Source: Solirubrobacterales bacterium 70-9 (lineage in GTDB: Bacteria; Pseudomonadota; Alphaproteobacteria; Acetobacterales; Acetobacteraceae). From it: a DNA stretch of 33,129 nt. The stretch spans positions 1 to 33,129 of the forward strand of contig CAJCJG010000140.1 of the NCBI GenBank assembly GCA_903970625.1, in the 5' to 3' direction. Of this stretch, positions 16,929-24,692 are shown piece by piece. Position 1 is the first letter of the stretch. Each line of letters starts with the position of its first letter. The notes beneath the pieces were generated by a model. It was not told where the DNA came from. It worked only from the letters and a program-made list of their open reading frames with translations, and ran no database searches. The translations under genes and the position numbers were made by a program.

Positions 16929-18011
16929 TCAGAACACAATGACGTTGCGCAGCGCCTCGCCACGCACCACCGACGCAATCGCCTCGTTGATCTCCTCCAA
17001 CCTGTAGCGGCCGGTGATCAGTTCATCGAGTTTCAGCCGGCCTTGCCGATACAGATCGACGATGCGCGGCACGTCGATGCGGATGCGGGCACTACCCATC
17101 TTGGAGCCGAGGATTTTCTGCCCATCGGACGCAAGCCAGCCGGGATCGTAGGCGCCCATGACGCCGGAGGCCGGCATGCCGACGACCACCACGCCGCCGC
17201 CGCGTTTCATCAGCCCGTTCGCCTGATCGAACGCGGCCTTGGCGCCGACCGTGACGAATACCCAGTCGGCGAGGCGGCCGTTGTTGGCGGCCTTGATGTG
17301 CGCCGCCACGTCCGCGTCGCGCGGGTCGAACGCATGGGTGGCACCGAAGCGCACCGCCGCCGCCCGTTTGTCCGGCGACAAATCGAGCGCGACGATCGGC
17401 GAGGCACCGACCAGGGCGGCGCCCTGCACGGAATTCAGGCCCACGCCGCCGGTGCCGATGACCACCACCGCCTCGCCCGCGCGCACGCCGGCCGTGTTGG
17501 TGACAGCGCCGAGGCCGGTGAGCACGCCGCACGCGATCAAGGCTGCGACATCGAGCGGCACATCTTGCGGGATCGCAACGGCCTGCGAGGCGTCCACAAC
17601 CACCGCTTCGGCGAACGCGCCGGTGCGCAGGCCATGCACAAGGGTTTCGCCGGTTGCGCGCGCGGTGATCGGGCTGCGCTCGTCCAGCGGAAACACCGCC
17701 TCGCACAGCACCTGCGAGCCGCGCGTGCATTCGATGCAATGGCCGCAGGACCGGATCAGCGTGACGACGACATGATCGCCGGGTTGCACATGCGTCACGC
17801 CGCCGCCGACCTCCTCGACGATGCCCGACGCCTCATGCCCGTACACGGCCGGCAGCGTGCCGCCCCATCCGCCGGCGGCATAAATGATGTCGCTATGGCA
17901 GATCGCGCAGGCGGCGAGACGGACGCGGATTTCGCCGTGGCGCGGTGCGGCGAGGTCGATCTCCTCGATGACCAGCGGTTGGCCGAACGCGCGGCAGACG
18001 GCGGCTTTCAT
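16929..18011 (-). CDS. Zinc-dependent alcohol dehydrogenase (MDR family)
   Basis: A 360-residue medium-chain zinc alcohol dehydrogenase. Catalytic zinc ligands are Cys38 (AICHSD) and His59-Glu60 (GHEASG). The structural zinc loop has four cysteines at 89, 92, 95 and 103 (CGHCIECTRGSQVLC). The nucleotide-binding motif is GTGGVG at 186-191, followed by an acidic residue after the second strand (VALDLSPDKR), pointing to NAD. The overall pattern is closest to the class III/aryl-alcohol branch. The ATG at 18011 follows GGAGA. It sits 29 bases after the MFS gene and four bases before the enolase-superfamily gene in the same operon. Its substrate is unknown. Confidence 0.93.
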   Translation of the reverse strand: MKAAVCRAFGQPLVIEEIDLAAPRHGEIRVRLAACAICHSDIIYAAGGWGGTLPAVYGHEASGIVEEVGGGVTHVQPGDHVVVTLIRSCGHCIECTRGSQVLCEAVFPLDERSPITARATGETLVHGLRTGAFAEAVVVDASQAVAIPQDVPLDVAALIACGVLTGLGAVTNTAGVRAGEAVVVIGTGGVGLNSVQGAALVGASPIVALDLSPDKRAAAVRFGATHAFDPRDADVAAHIKAANNGRLADWVFVTVGAKAAFDQANGLMKRGGGVVVVGMPASGVMGAYDPGWLASDGQKILGSKMGSARIRIDVPRIVDLYRQGRLKLDELITGRYRLEEINEAIASVVRGEALRNVIVF

Positions 18012-18040
18012 GCGGAGTCTCCGGTTTGGTAGCGCGCCGA

Positions 18041-19210
18041 CTATGACAGCGAGGGGGTCGCCACGTAAGCGCCGCGCCGTTGCAGCGCGCGGGCGACGGC
18101 GAAGCAGACCAGAATCGCGACTCCCAGCGCCGGCGCGATCAGTTGGGCGCTGGCCAGCCCCACGGCGTCGGCCAGCGTTCCGAGCGCAATCGGGGCCGTC
18201 AGGATCGCGGTGCCGGCGGCCAGCCCGCTGCGGGCGCTCGCTGCATCGCCGGCCGGCCCGGCTGCCCCGATGGCGAAGCTCATCGCCAGCGGATACAGCA
18301 GCGCCACGGCCAGGCCCGCGAGGAACAGCCCGCCGACGGCGATGGCAGGTTCCGGCACGCCCCAATACAGGGCGAAACCCGGCATCAGCAGGACCAGCGA
18401 CGCCGGATACAGCAGGGCCGGCGGCACGCGGCGTACCACCACGCTGCCCACCCAACGCCCCAACAGCATCGCCGCCGGAAACGCTGCCGAGGCCGTGGCC
18501 GCCCACGAGCGCGACAGGCCGACCACTTGTTGCAGGAAGGCCGGACTCCACAACAACAGGCACATTTCCAGCGCGACACCCAGGCCGAGCATGACCAGAT
18601 AGGCCCAACTGGCCAGCGGCAGCCGTTCGCGCGTCGTCACGGCGCGGGGCGGCGGGTTCGGAATCCGGTCGCGGCCATAGACGGCCACTAGCGCGATGCC
18701 GCAGGCGACGCCGAACAGCATCGCGCTACGCCAGCCCAGGCCCAGCGCCACGGCCGCGCCTGCGGTGAAATTGGCGGTGATGGCGCAGGCGTAGGTGACG
18801 GCCCCCGCCTCGGCAAACGCCTGATCGCGCGCACCGCCGTGCAGAAACGAGAGCAGGCCGGACATGACGCCGGGGATCATCGCGCCCGTAATGCCGACCA
18901 GCCCGCAGGCGGCGATGCTGACGGCGGCGGTCGGTGCGACGCAGATCAGCAGCATGCCGGCAATCGACCCGCCGACCGCGACGAGATAGGCGCCCCGGCG
19001 GCCGATGGCGGCCACCACGCGCTCGGTCAGGAACCCGGTGCAGATCATGCCGGCGGCGATGGCGCTGGGGTGCAGGCTGACGGCACGGTAGCTCAAACCG
19101 AGTTCGTCGCGCAGGAACGGGATGATGTTGCCCTGGATGTTCAGAATGAAGGTGAAGAACCCGCTGAGCAGGTAACTGTACCAGGTCAGCCGCGTGCGGA
19201 TCAGGAGCAT
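18041..19210 (-). CDS. Major facilitator superfamily transporter
   Basis: A 389-residue polytopic membrane protein with about twelve hydrophobic segments in two halves separated by a charged loop (residues about 185-200, GRDRIPNPPPRAVTTRERL). The first half contains LTERVVAAIGRRGAYLVAVGG between TM2 and TM3, corresponding to the MFS signature loop, and the second half has LLGRWVGSVVVRR in the matching place. It starts nine bases after the hydratase gene in the minus-strand catabolic block and is the only transporter there. It is the obvious candidate for importing the operon's substrate. Known carnitine/butyrobetaine transporters are BCCT or ABC systems, so an MFS importer would be unusual. 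Export of a product is the alternative. Confidence 0.9.
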   Translation of the reverse strand: MLLIRTRLTWYSYLLSGFFTFILNIQGNIIPFLRDELGLSYRAVSLHPSAIAAGMICTGFLTERVVAAIGRRGAYLVAVGGSIAGMLLICVAPTAAVSIAACGLVGITGAMIPGVMSGLLSFLHGGARDQAFAEAGAVTYACAITANFTAGAAVALGLGWRSAMLFGVACGIALVAVYGRDRIPNPPPRAVTTRERLPLASWAYLVMLGLGVALEMCLLLWSPAFLQQVVGLSRSWAATASAAFPAAMLLGRWVGSVVVRRVPPALLYPASLVLLMPGFALYWGVPEPAIAVGGLFLAGLAVALLYPLAMSFAIGAAGPAGDAASARSGLAAGTAILTAPIALGTLADAVGLASAQLIAPALGVAILVCFAVARALQRRGAYVATPSLS

Positions 19211-19219
19211 TGCCCGAGG

Positions 19220-20008
19220 CTAGCGCCCCTTCCAGACCGGCGCACGCTTCTCGGCAAAGGCGCGCGGACCTTCAAGCTGGTCCTCGCTGGCATACAGTGT
19301 CGCCACCGTCGGGAAGCCGCGCGCGGCGATGCGGGCCAGGGAGTCGTGGAACGGCTTTCCCTCCGTCTCCCGCATGACTTCCTTGATCGCGGCGAACACC
19401 AGGGGCGGCCCGGCCGCCAGCAGCGCCGCGATTTCGCGGGCGCGTGGGAGAAGCGCTTCCTTCGGCACGACTTCCGAGGCGAGGCCCCAGTGCTTCGCCT
19501 CCGCCGCGTCCATCCAGCGCCCGGTCAGCAGCAGATCCATCGCGACATGGTACGGGATGCGGCGCGGCAATTTGAGCGTGGCCGCGTCGGCGAGGGTGCC
19601 GGCCTTGATCTCCGGCAGGCTAAAGCGGGCATCGTCGGCCGCGATGATCAGGTCGGCTGACAGCGCGATTTCGAACCCGCCGCCGACCACCATGCCGTTG
19701 ACGGCCGCGATCACCGGCTTGTTCAGATTCGGCAGCGCCTGCAAGCCGCCGAAGCCGCCGACGCCGTAGTCCGTATCGGGCGGCTCGCCCTCGGCGGCGG
19801 CGACCTTCAAGTCCCAGCCGGCGGAGAAGAAGCGCGGGTTGGCGCTGGCGAGGATCGCGACGCGCAACTCCGGATCGTCGCGGAACTGCGCAAAAATTTC
19901 GCCGAGCAGGCGCGACGTGGTGGCGTCGATGACGTTGGCCTTACCGCGCGCGAGCGTGACTTCGAGAATGCCGCCATCGCGGGCGACATGAAACGGGGCG
20001 TCGGTCAT
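19220..20008 (-). CDS. Enoyl-CoA hydratase, carnitinyl-CoA dehydratase (CaiD)-like
   Basis: A 262-residue crotonase-fold protein. It resembles CaiD, which hydrates crotonobetainyl-CoA to L-carnitinyl-CoA: GKANVIDATTSRLLGEIF near the N-terminus, GWDLKVAAAEGE (64-75), YGVGGFGGLQ (81-90), GGGFEIALSAD with Glu113 and LPEIKAG with Glu133, both catalytic glutamates of active hydratases. The C-terminus has SEDQLEGPRAFAEKR. The ATG overlaps the stop of the CoA ligase gene by four bases (ATGA). Together with the ligase and acyl-CoA dehydrogenase upstream, it would complete the steps from gamma-butyrobetaine to carnitinyl-CoA. The CaiD assignment is from remembered similarity and needs confirmation against other crotonases. 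Confidence 0.87.
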   Translation of the reverse strand: MTDAPFHVARDGGILEVTLARGKANVIDATTSRLLGEIFAQFRDDPELRVAILASANPRFFSAGWDLKVAAAEGEPPDTDYGVGGFGGLQALPNLNKPVIAAVNGMVVGGGFEIALSADLIIAADDARFSLPEIKAGTLADAATLKLPRRIPYHVAMDLLLTGRWMDAAEAKHWGLASEVVPKEALLPRAREIAALLAAGPPLVFAAIKEVMRETEGKPFHDSLARIAARGFPTVATLYASEDQLEGPRAFAEKRAPVWKGR

Positions 20009-22044
20009 CTGTGTTCTCCGGCCAGACGGATCAGGGCGTCCACCGCCACGGCGCCGTGGCCGGCGGGGCGGACGATGACGGGATTGACGTCGAGCTCCAA
20101 CAGGCGGCCCAGGTTTGCGAGGGCGTAGGTTTGAACGGCAAGAACGCTCGCCACCAGGGCATCGATGTCGCCCGCCGGTTTGCCGCGATGGCCAGCCAGA
20201 AGGGCTGAGACTTTCAGCGTCGCGATGGCGACGCGGATGTCGTCGCCGCTCGCCGGCAGCATCAGGATTGCCGAATCGCCGATTAGTTCGGCCAGCACGC
20301 CGCCGGACGCGAGAACCAGATACGGCCCCACCGCCGGATCGCGATTGATGCCGACAAGAACCTCCGCAATCGCATCCGTTACCATGCGCTCAACTAGGAC
20401 CGAGTCGCCCAGGCCAAGCAGATCGGCGGCGGCGGCGCGCACGCCGGCGGCATCGCGCAGATGCAGCCGCACCGCGCCCGCTTCGCTCTTGTGCGCGAGC
20501 GTGGCGCTGACCGCTTTCAGCACGACCGGATAGCCGAGTGCCTCCGCAGCAAGCGCTGCCTCGTCCGGCGATTGCACACGGCGCGCCTCGGGGATGGCTA
20601 CGCCATGTTCCGCCAGCGCCCGCTTGCTCTGCACCTCGTCCAGCATGACGGACGCGCCATCCGGCAGCCGCGCTGTGATCGGCGGCACGCCTGCCGGCCG
20701 CGCGACCGACGCTTCGATGGCGTCCAACGCTTCCGTCATGCCGAGCAGCGGCAGGATGCCCGCCTGCATCAATTCCTCGGCGCGGGCTTCGGACAAACAC
20801 TCCGGCATCGTCGCGATCACCGCCGCGCGCGCCCCCGTGGCGCGGCGCGCGGCGATCAGCGCGTCGGATGCAGTCAGCCAATCGCTCTCGTCGCACCGGT
20901 CCGTGCGCGGATAGTCGAGGATCAGTGCCGTCAGATCGAATTGCTGGCGCAGCATCGCCGTAAACGTCGCCGTAAGCGCCTTACCGTCGGCCCAGGAGAA
21001 GGTGTGGTAGTCGAGCGGATTGGAAATCGTCACCAGTTCCCCGAGCGTGGCGCGCACCGCTGTCGCCTGTGCCGGATCGAGCGGCCGGAATGTGACGCCG
21101 CGCCCCTCCGCACGATCCGCGATCATCGCTGCCTCGCCGCCGGAGCAACTCATCGAGGCGATGTCGCCTCCCGGCAGCGGGCCGAACATGTGCAGCAGTT
21201 TCAGCGTTTCCAAGAACACCGGGATGGAGTGAACGCGCGCGACGCCAAGGCGGCGCAGGAAGGCGCCGACCACGCGGTCCGACCCGGCGAGCGAGGCCGT
21301 GTGGCTGATCGTCAACCTTGCACCTCCCGCCGAGCCGCCTGTCTTCAGCGCCACGACGGGTTTGCCGTGCGCCCGTGCAAGGCCGACGGCATGCGCGAAT
21401 GCAGCCGGATCGCCAAAACTTTCGATATGGAGGCCGATCGCGGTGACGCGCTCGTCTTTCGCCAGTGTTTCGATAGCCGCCGACAGACCGACCACGGCCT
21501 GATTGCCCATCGTACACAGAAAGGCAATTGGCAGCCCGCGCCGCTGCATCGTCAGGTTGCAGCCGATGTTGCCGGATTGCGTGACGATGGCGACGCCGCG
21601 CGGCACGCGCACGCCGCCATGCTGGTCGGGCCACACCAATGCGCCGTCGATGTAGTTGATCAGCCCATAGCAGTTCGGCCCCAGCACCGGCATGTCCCCG
21701 GCCGCCTCTCGCAACGCCGCCTGCAACGCTTCGCCCTCTGCCCCCGCCTCGGCAAAGCCGGCGGCGTAGGAGACGACGCCGCCGGCACCCATCGCGGCAA
21801 ATTCGCGCACGTAGTCGATGGTGAGGTGCCGGTTGACCGCCAGGAACACCGCGTCGGGCGCCCCCGGCAACTCTCGCAGCGACCGGAAAACCGGAAAACC
21901 CTCGATACTGTCGAGCTTCGGATGCACCGGCCAGATTGCGCCGGAAAATCCCATGCGGACATTTTGGCGCACGACTTCGGCCGCCGGCTTGCCGCCGACC
22001 ACCGCGATGCTGCGCGGGCACAACAGCCGCGACAGGTCACGCAC
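20005..22044 (-). CDS. Acyl-CoA synthetase, ADP-forming type (NDP-forming CoA ligase)
   Basis: A 679-residue single-chain CoA ligase of the acetyl-CoA synthetase (ADP-forming) family, related to succinyl-CoA synthetase. Domain order: CoA-binding Rossmann domain (about 1-130, RSIAVVGGKPA, PVLGPNCYGLIN), ligase domains (about 145-450) with the probable phosphohistidine His248 in ISHTASLAGSD, and a C-terminal ATP-grasp domain (about 470-679, GYPVVLKAVSATLAHKSEAGAVRL). The start is GTG at 22044, eight bases inside the acyl-CoA dehydrogenase end; the stop overlaps the hydratase ATG. In carnitine pathways activation is normally done by the AMP-forming CaiC or CoA transferase CaiB. This ligase is placed where either would be expected and probably forms gamma-butyrobetainyl-CoA or carnitinyl-CoA (inference). 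Confidence 0.88.
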   Translation of the reverse strand: MRDLSRLLCPRSIAVVGGKPAAEVVRQNVRMGFSGAIWPVHPKLDSIEGFPVFRSLRELPGAPDAVFLAVNRHLTIDYVREFAAMGAGGVVSYAAGFAEAGAEGEALQAALREAAGDMPVLGPNCYGLINYIDGALVWPDQHGGVRVPRGVAIVTQSGNIGCNLTMQRRGLPIAFLCTMGNQAVVGLSAAIETLAKDERVTAIGLHIESFGDPAAFAHAVGLARAHGKPVVALKTGGSAGGARLTISHTASLAGSDRVVGAFLRRLGVARVHSIPVFLETLKLLHMFGPLPGGDIASMSCSGGEAAMIADRAEGRGVTFRPLDPAQATAVRATLGELVTISNPLDYHTFSWADGKALTATFTAMLRQQFDLTALILDYPRTDRCDESDWLTASDALIAARRATGARAAVIATMPECLSEARAEELMQAGILPLLGMTEALDAIEASVARPAGVPPITARLPDGASVMLDEVQSKRALAEHGVAIPEARRVQSPDEAALAAEALGYPVVLKAVSATLAHKSEAGAVRLHLRDAAGVRAAAADLLGLGDSVLVERMVTDAIAEVLVGINRDPAVGPYLVLASGGVLAELIGDSAILMLPASGDDIRVAIATLKVSALLAGHRGKPAGDIDALVASVLAVQTYALANLGRLLELDVNPVIVRPAGHGAVAVDALIRLAGEHR

Positions 22045-23197
22045 CGAGCGGCCTCAGCAAATCGCGCGAGATGATGTGGCGCTGGATTTCGCTGGTGCCA
22101 TCCCAAATGCGCTCGACCCGTGCATCCCGCCAGAACCGTTCGAGCGGCAAATCGTCCATCAGCCCCATGCCGCCATGAATCTGGATTGCCTCGTCGGTCA
22201 CGCGCGCCAGCATTTCGGAGGCGAACAGTTTTGCCTGCGCGATTTCGCGATTGGCCGGCAATCCTTTGTCCAGCCGCCATGCGGCCGATAGGGTCAGGAG
22301 ATCGGCCGCGTCGATGGACGTGATCATGTCGGCCAGCTTGAAGCTGACACCCTGGAATTTGCCGATTTGCTGCCCGAACTGCTTGCGCTGCGCCGCGTAA
22401 TTCAGCGCGATGTCGAACGCCCGCCGCGCCCGGCCGACGCACATCGTCGCGACCGTGATGCGGGTTGCGTACAACCAGGTATTTGCGACCTCGAAGCCCA
22501 ACCCCTCTTCGCCGAGAATTTGCGAGGACGGCAGGCGGCAATCGTCGAACGACAGAATGCAGTTGTGATAGCCCTTGTGCGAGACGGAATTGTAGCCCTT
22601 GCGGATCTCGAACCCTGGCGTGCCGCGATCCACCAGAAAACAGGTGATGCGTTTGCGCGACTGCTTGCCGCTGCCTTCCTCGCCGGTCGCGATGAAGACA
22701 ATCACAAAATCGGCCACATCCGCGTGGCTGATGAAGTGCTTCGTGCCGTTGACGATCCAGTCGTCCCCGTCGCGCCGGGCAAAGCATTTCATGCCGCGCA
22801 CGTCCGAACCCGCATCCGGCTCCGTCATCGCCAGCGCGTCGATCCGCTCGCCGCGCACGCAGGGCAACAAATAGCGGTCCCGCTGCTCGGCATTGGCCGC
22901 GCACAGGATGTTGGACGGGCGAAACCACCAGTGGTTCAATGCCATCGACGTGCGGCCAAGCTCCCGCTCCAGCAATGCAAATGTCACCGCATCCAGCCCG
23001 CCGCCACCGAATTCGGCTGGAATGTTGGGCGCGTAGAACCCGAGTGCCAACACCTTGTCCTGTATTTCGCGGCCTAGCTCGCGCGGCAATTCGCCGGTGC
23101 GTTCGACTTGCGCTTCAAGCGGGTACAGTTCGCGCTCGACAAAATCGCGCACGGTGCGGACGACCAGTTCCTGTTCTTCGGTGAGGCCGAAATCCAT
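22037..23197 (-). CDS. Acyl-CoA dehydrogenase (candidate gamma-butyrobetainyl-CoA dehydrogenase)
   Basis: A 386-residue FAD-dependent acyl-CoA dehydrogenase. Family patterns: AMTEPDAGSDVRGM near 123 and WIVNGTKHFISHAD near 147 (FAD binding), RKQFGQQIGKFQGVSFKLADM near 271, and the C-terminal IQIHGGMGLMDDLPLERFWRDAR and GTSEIQRHIISRDLL. At the position where medium-chain enzymes have their catalytic Glu (YEGT), the sequence reads WDGT, so Asp366 stands in. The ATG at 23197 lies two bases after the carnitine dehydrogenase stop. The most likely role is oxidation of gamma-butyrobetainyl-CoA to crotonobetainyl-CoA, given the CaiD-like hydratase downstream. Other acyl-CoA substrates cannot be ruled out from sequence. 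Confidence 0.93.
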   Translation of the reverse strand: MDFGLTEEQELVVRTVRDFVERELYPLEAQVERTGELPRELGREIQDKVLALGFYAPNIPAEFGGGGLDAVTFALLERELGRTSMALNHWWFRPSNILCAANAEQRDRYLLPCVRGERIDALAMTEPDAGSDVRGMKCFARRDGDDWIVNGTKHFISHADVADFVIVFIATGEEGSGKQSRKRITCFLVDRGTPGFEIRKGYNSVSHKGYHNCILSFDDCRLPSSQILGEEGLGFEVANTWLYATRITVATMCVGRARRAFDIALNYAAQRKQFGQQIGKFQGVSFKLADMITSIDAADLLTLSAAWRLDKGLPANREIAQAKLFASEMLARVTDEAIQIHGGMGLMDDLPLERFWRDARVERIWDGTSEIQRHIISRDLLRPLGA

Positions 23198-23199
23198 GA

Positions 23200-24687
23200 T
23201 CAGGCCTTCCGCTTCATGCCGATGGCCCGGCCTGCATTCTCCGGGCGCGGCAGGCCGGCATGCGCCGCGACAATCGGATCGAGTTTCTCCCGTACTTCCG
23301 GCAGCATCGGCGCCGCGCGGCCGGCCTTGGCATTCACGTGCAGATACATGTGTTCGCCGGTCGCCACCACGGCGCCGTCCTCGGTACGAAAAATCGTCTG
23401 CCATACATGCAGCCGCTTCTCGTCGGCGCCGAGAATTTGCGTGGTGACGAAGAACGGCGTGTTCGCGCGCATTTCGGCGAGATGCATGATGTGCGTCTCG
23501 GCGGTATAAAAACTGTGGCCGCGCGCGACGTAATCGGTGTCGGCGCCGATCAGCGCCAGCAGCCCGTCCGAGGCCGTCGAAAACACCTGCAAATAGCGGC
23601 TCTCGTTCATGTGGCCGTTGTAGTCCAGCCAACCCGGTTCGACGCGGCCCTCGTAGAGTTGCAGCGGTTCTGCTTTGACTTCGATTGCAACGGCACCGTT
23701 GCCCTGTGCCTGCCACAGCGATTTCTCGTAGCCCGCCAGCGTCCGACCGGCACCGTAGTCGTTTGCTTTCAGTCCCTGGAAAATCGAGACCAGACACGAA
23801 TCCCGTATCCGCTCATACTCGCGAATCCCAACGCCCGCCGCCTGCGCATCCGATTGGGCCACCAGTTTGTCGAGCAGCGTATCGTCCAACTCCGGCACGT
23901 CCATCAGCTTCGTCCACGGCCATTTGAGCGACGGGCCGAATTGTGCCATGAAATGCCGCATTCCGGGTTCGCCGCCCGCAATGCGATAGATCAGCATTGT
24001 GCCCATGAACGCCCAGCGCAGGCCGGGACCGAACCGCATCGCATCGTCGATCTCGTCGGTCGTCGCGATGTCGTCCTTGACCAGCCACAGCGCCTCCCGC
24101 CACAGCGCCTCCATCAGCCGGTCGGCAATGAAGCCGTCGATTTCCTTGCGCACATGCAGCGGGTGCATGCCGATGCTGCGATAGAACGCGGCTGCACGTT
24201 CCTTGGTCTCGGCACTCGTCTTTTCGCCGCCGCAGATTTCCACCAGCGGCATCAGATACACCGGGTTGAACGGATGCCCAACGACGAACCGCTCCGGGTT
24301 CCGCAAACCCGATTGCAGCCGCGACGGGCGCAGCCCGGACGTGGACGAGCCGATCACCACATTCGGCCGCATCGCGGTTTCCGCTTGCGCCAGCAGGCGG
24401 ATTTTCAAATCCTCGCGTTCGGGCAGGCTTTCCTGGATGAAGTCGGCGCCGTCGGCCGCCTCCTCCAGCGTGCGCACGATCCGCCATGTGCCCGGCGTCG
24501 GCAGCGGCGCGATGGTCAGCATCGACCACGCGCGCCGCGCGTTCTCGATGACTTCGCCGACCTTGCGCTCGGCCTCGGGGTCGTTGTCGCACACCACGGC
24601 GTCCATGCCGTTCAGCACCGCGCGCGCCGCCCACGCGCCGCCGATCACCCCGCCGCCGAGCAGGCCGACGCGCTTGATCTCACCCAT
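23200..24687 (-). CDS. L-carnitine 3-dehydrogenase fused to a hotdog thioesterase
   Basis: A 495-residue bifunctional protein. Residues 1 to about 325 form a 3-hydroxyacyl-CoA dehydrogenase-type domain: nucleotide-binding GGGVIG (11-16), SSTSG with Ser117, GHPFNP with His138 and Glu150 (LVEI), matching carnitine 3-dehydrogenase, which oxidises L-carnitine to 3-dehydrocarnitine with NAD. Residues about 342-460 are a hotdog thioesterase with GRVEPGWLDYNGHMNESRY, Asp355 being the probable catalytic acid. Such fusions occur in carnitine-degrading bacteria, where the thioesterase releases glycine betaine from betainyl-CoA. The ATG lies five bases after the BKACE stop, consistent with sequential action of the two. 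This gene and the BKACE gene are the strongest evidence for the pathway. Confidence 0.92.
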   Translation of the reverse strand: MGEIKRVGLLGGGVIGGAWAARAVLNGMDAVVCDNDPEAERKVGEVIENARRAWSMLTIAPLPTPGTWRIVRTLEEAADGADFIQESLPEREDLKIRLLAQAETAMRPNVVIGSSTSGLRPSRLQSGLRNPERFVVGHPFNPVYLMPLVEICGGEKTSAETKERAAAFYRSIGMHPLHVRKEIDGFIADRLMEALWREALWLVKDDIATTDEIDDAMRFGPGLRWAFMGTMLIYRIAGGEPGMRHFMAQFGPSLKWPWTKLMDVPELDDTLLDKLVAQSDAQAAGVGIREYERIRDSCLVSIFQGLKANDYGAGRTLAGYEKSLWQAQGNGAVAIEVKAEPLQLYEGRVEPGWLDYNGHMNESRYLQVFSTASDGLLALIGADTDYVARGHSFYTAETHIMHLAEMRANTPFFVTTQILGADEKRLHVWQTIFRTEDGAVVATGEHMYLHVNAKAGRAAPMLPEVREKLDPIVAAHAGLPRPENAGRAIGMKRKA

Positions 24688-24692
24688 CCTGT

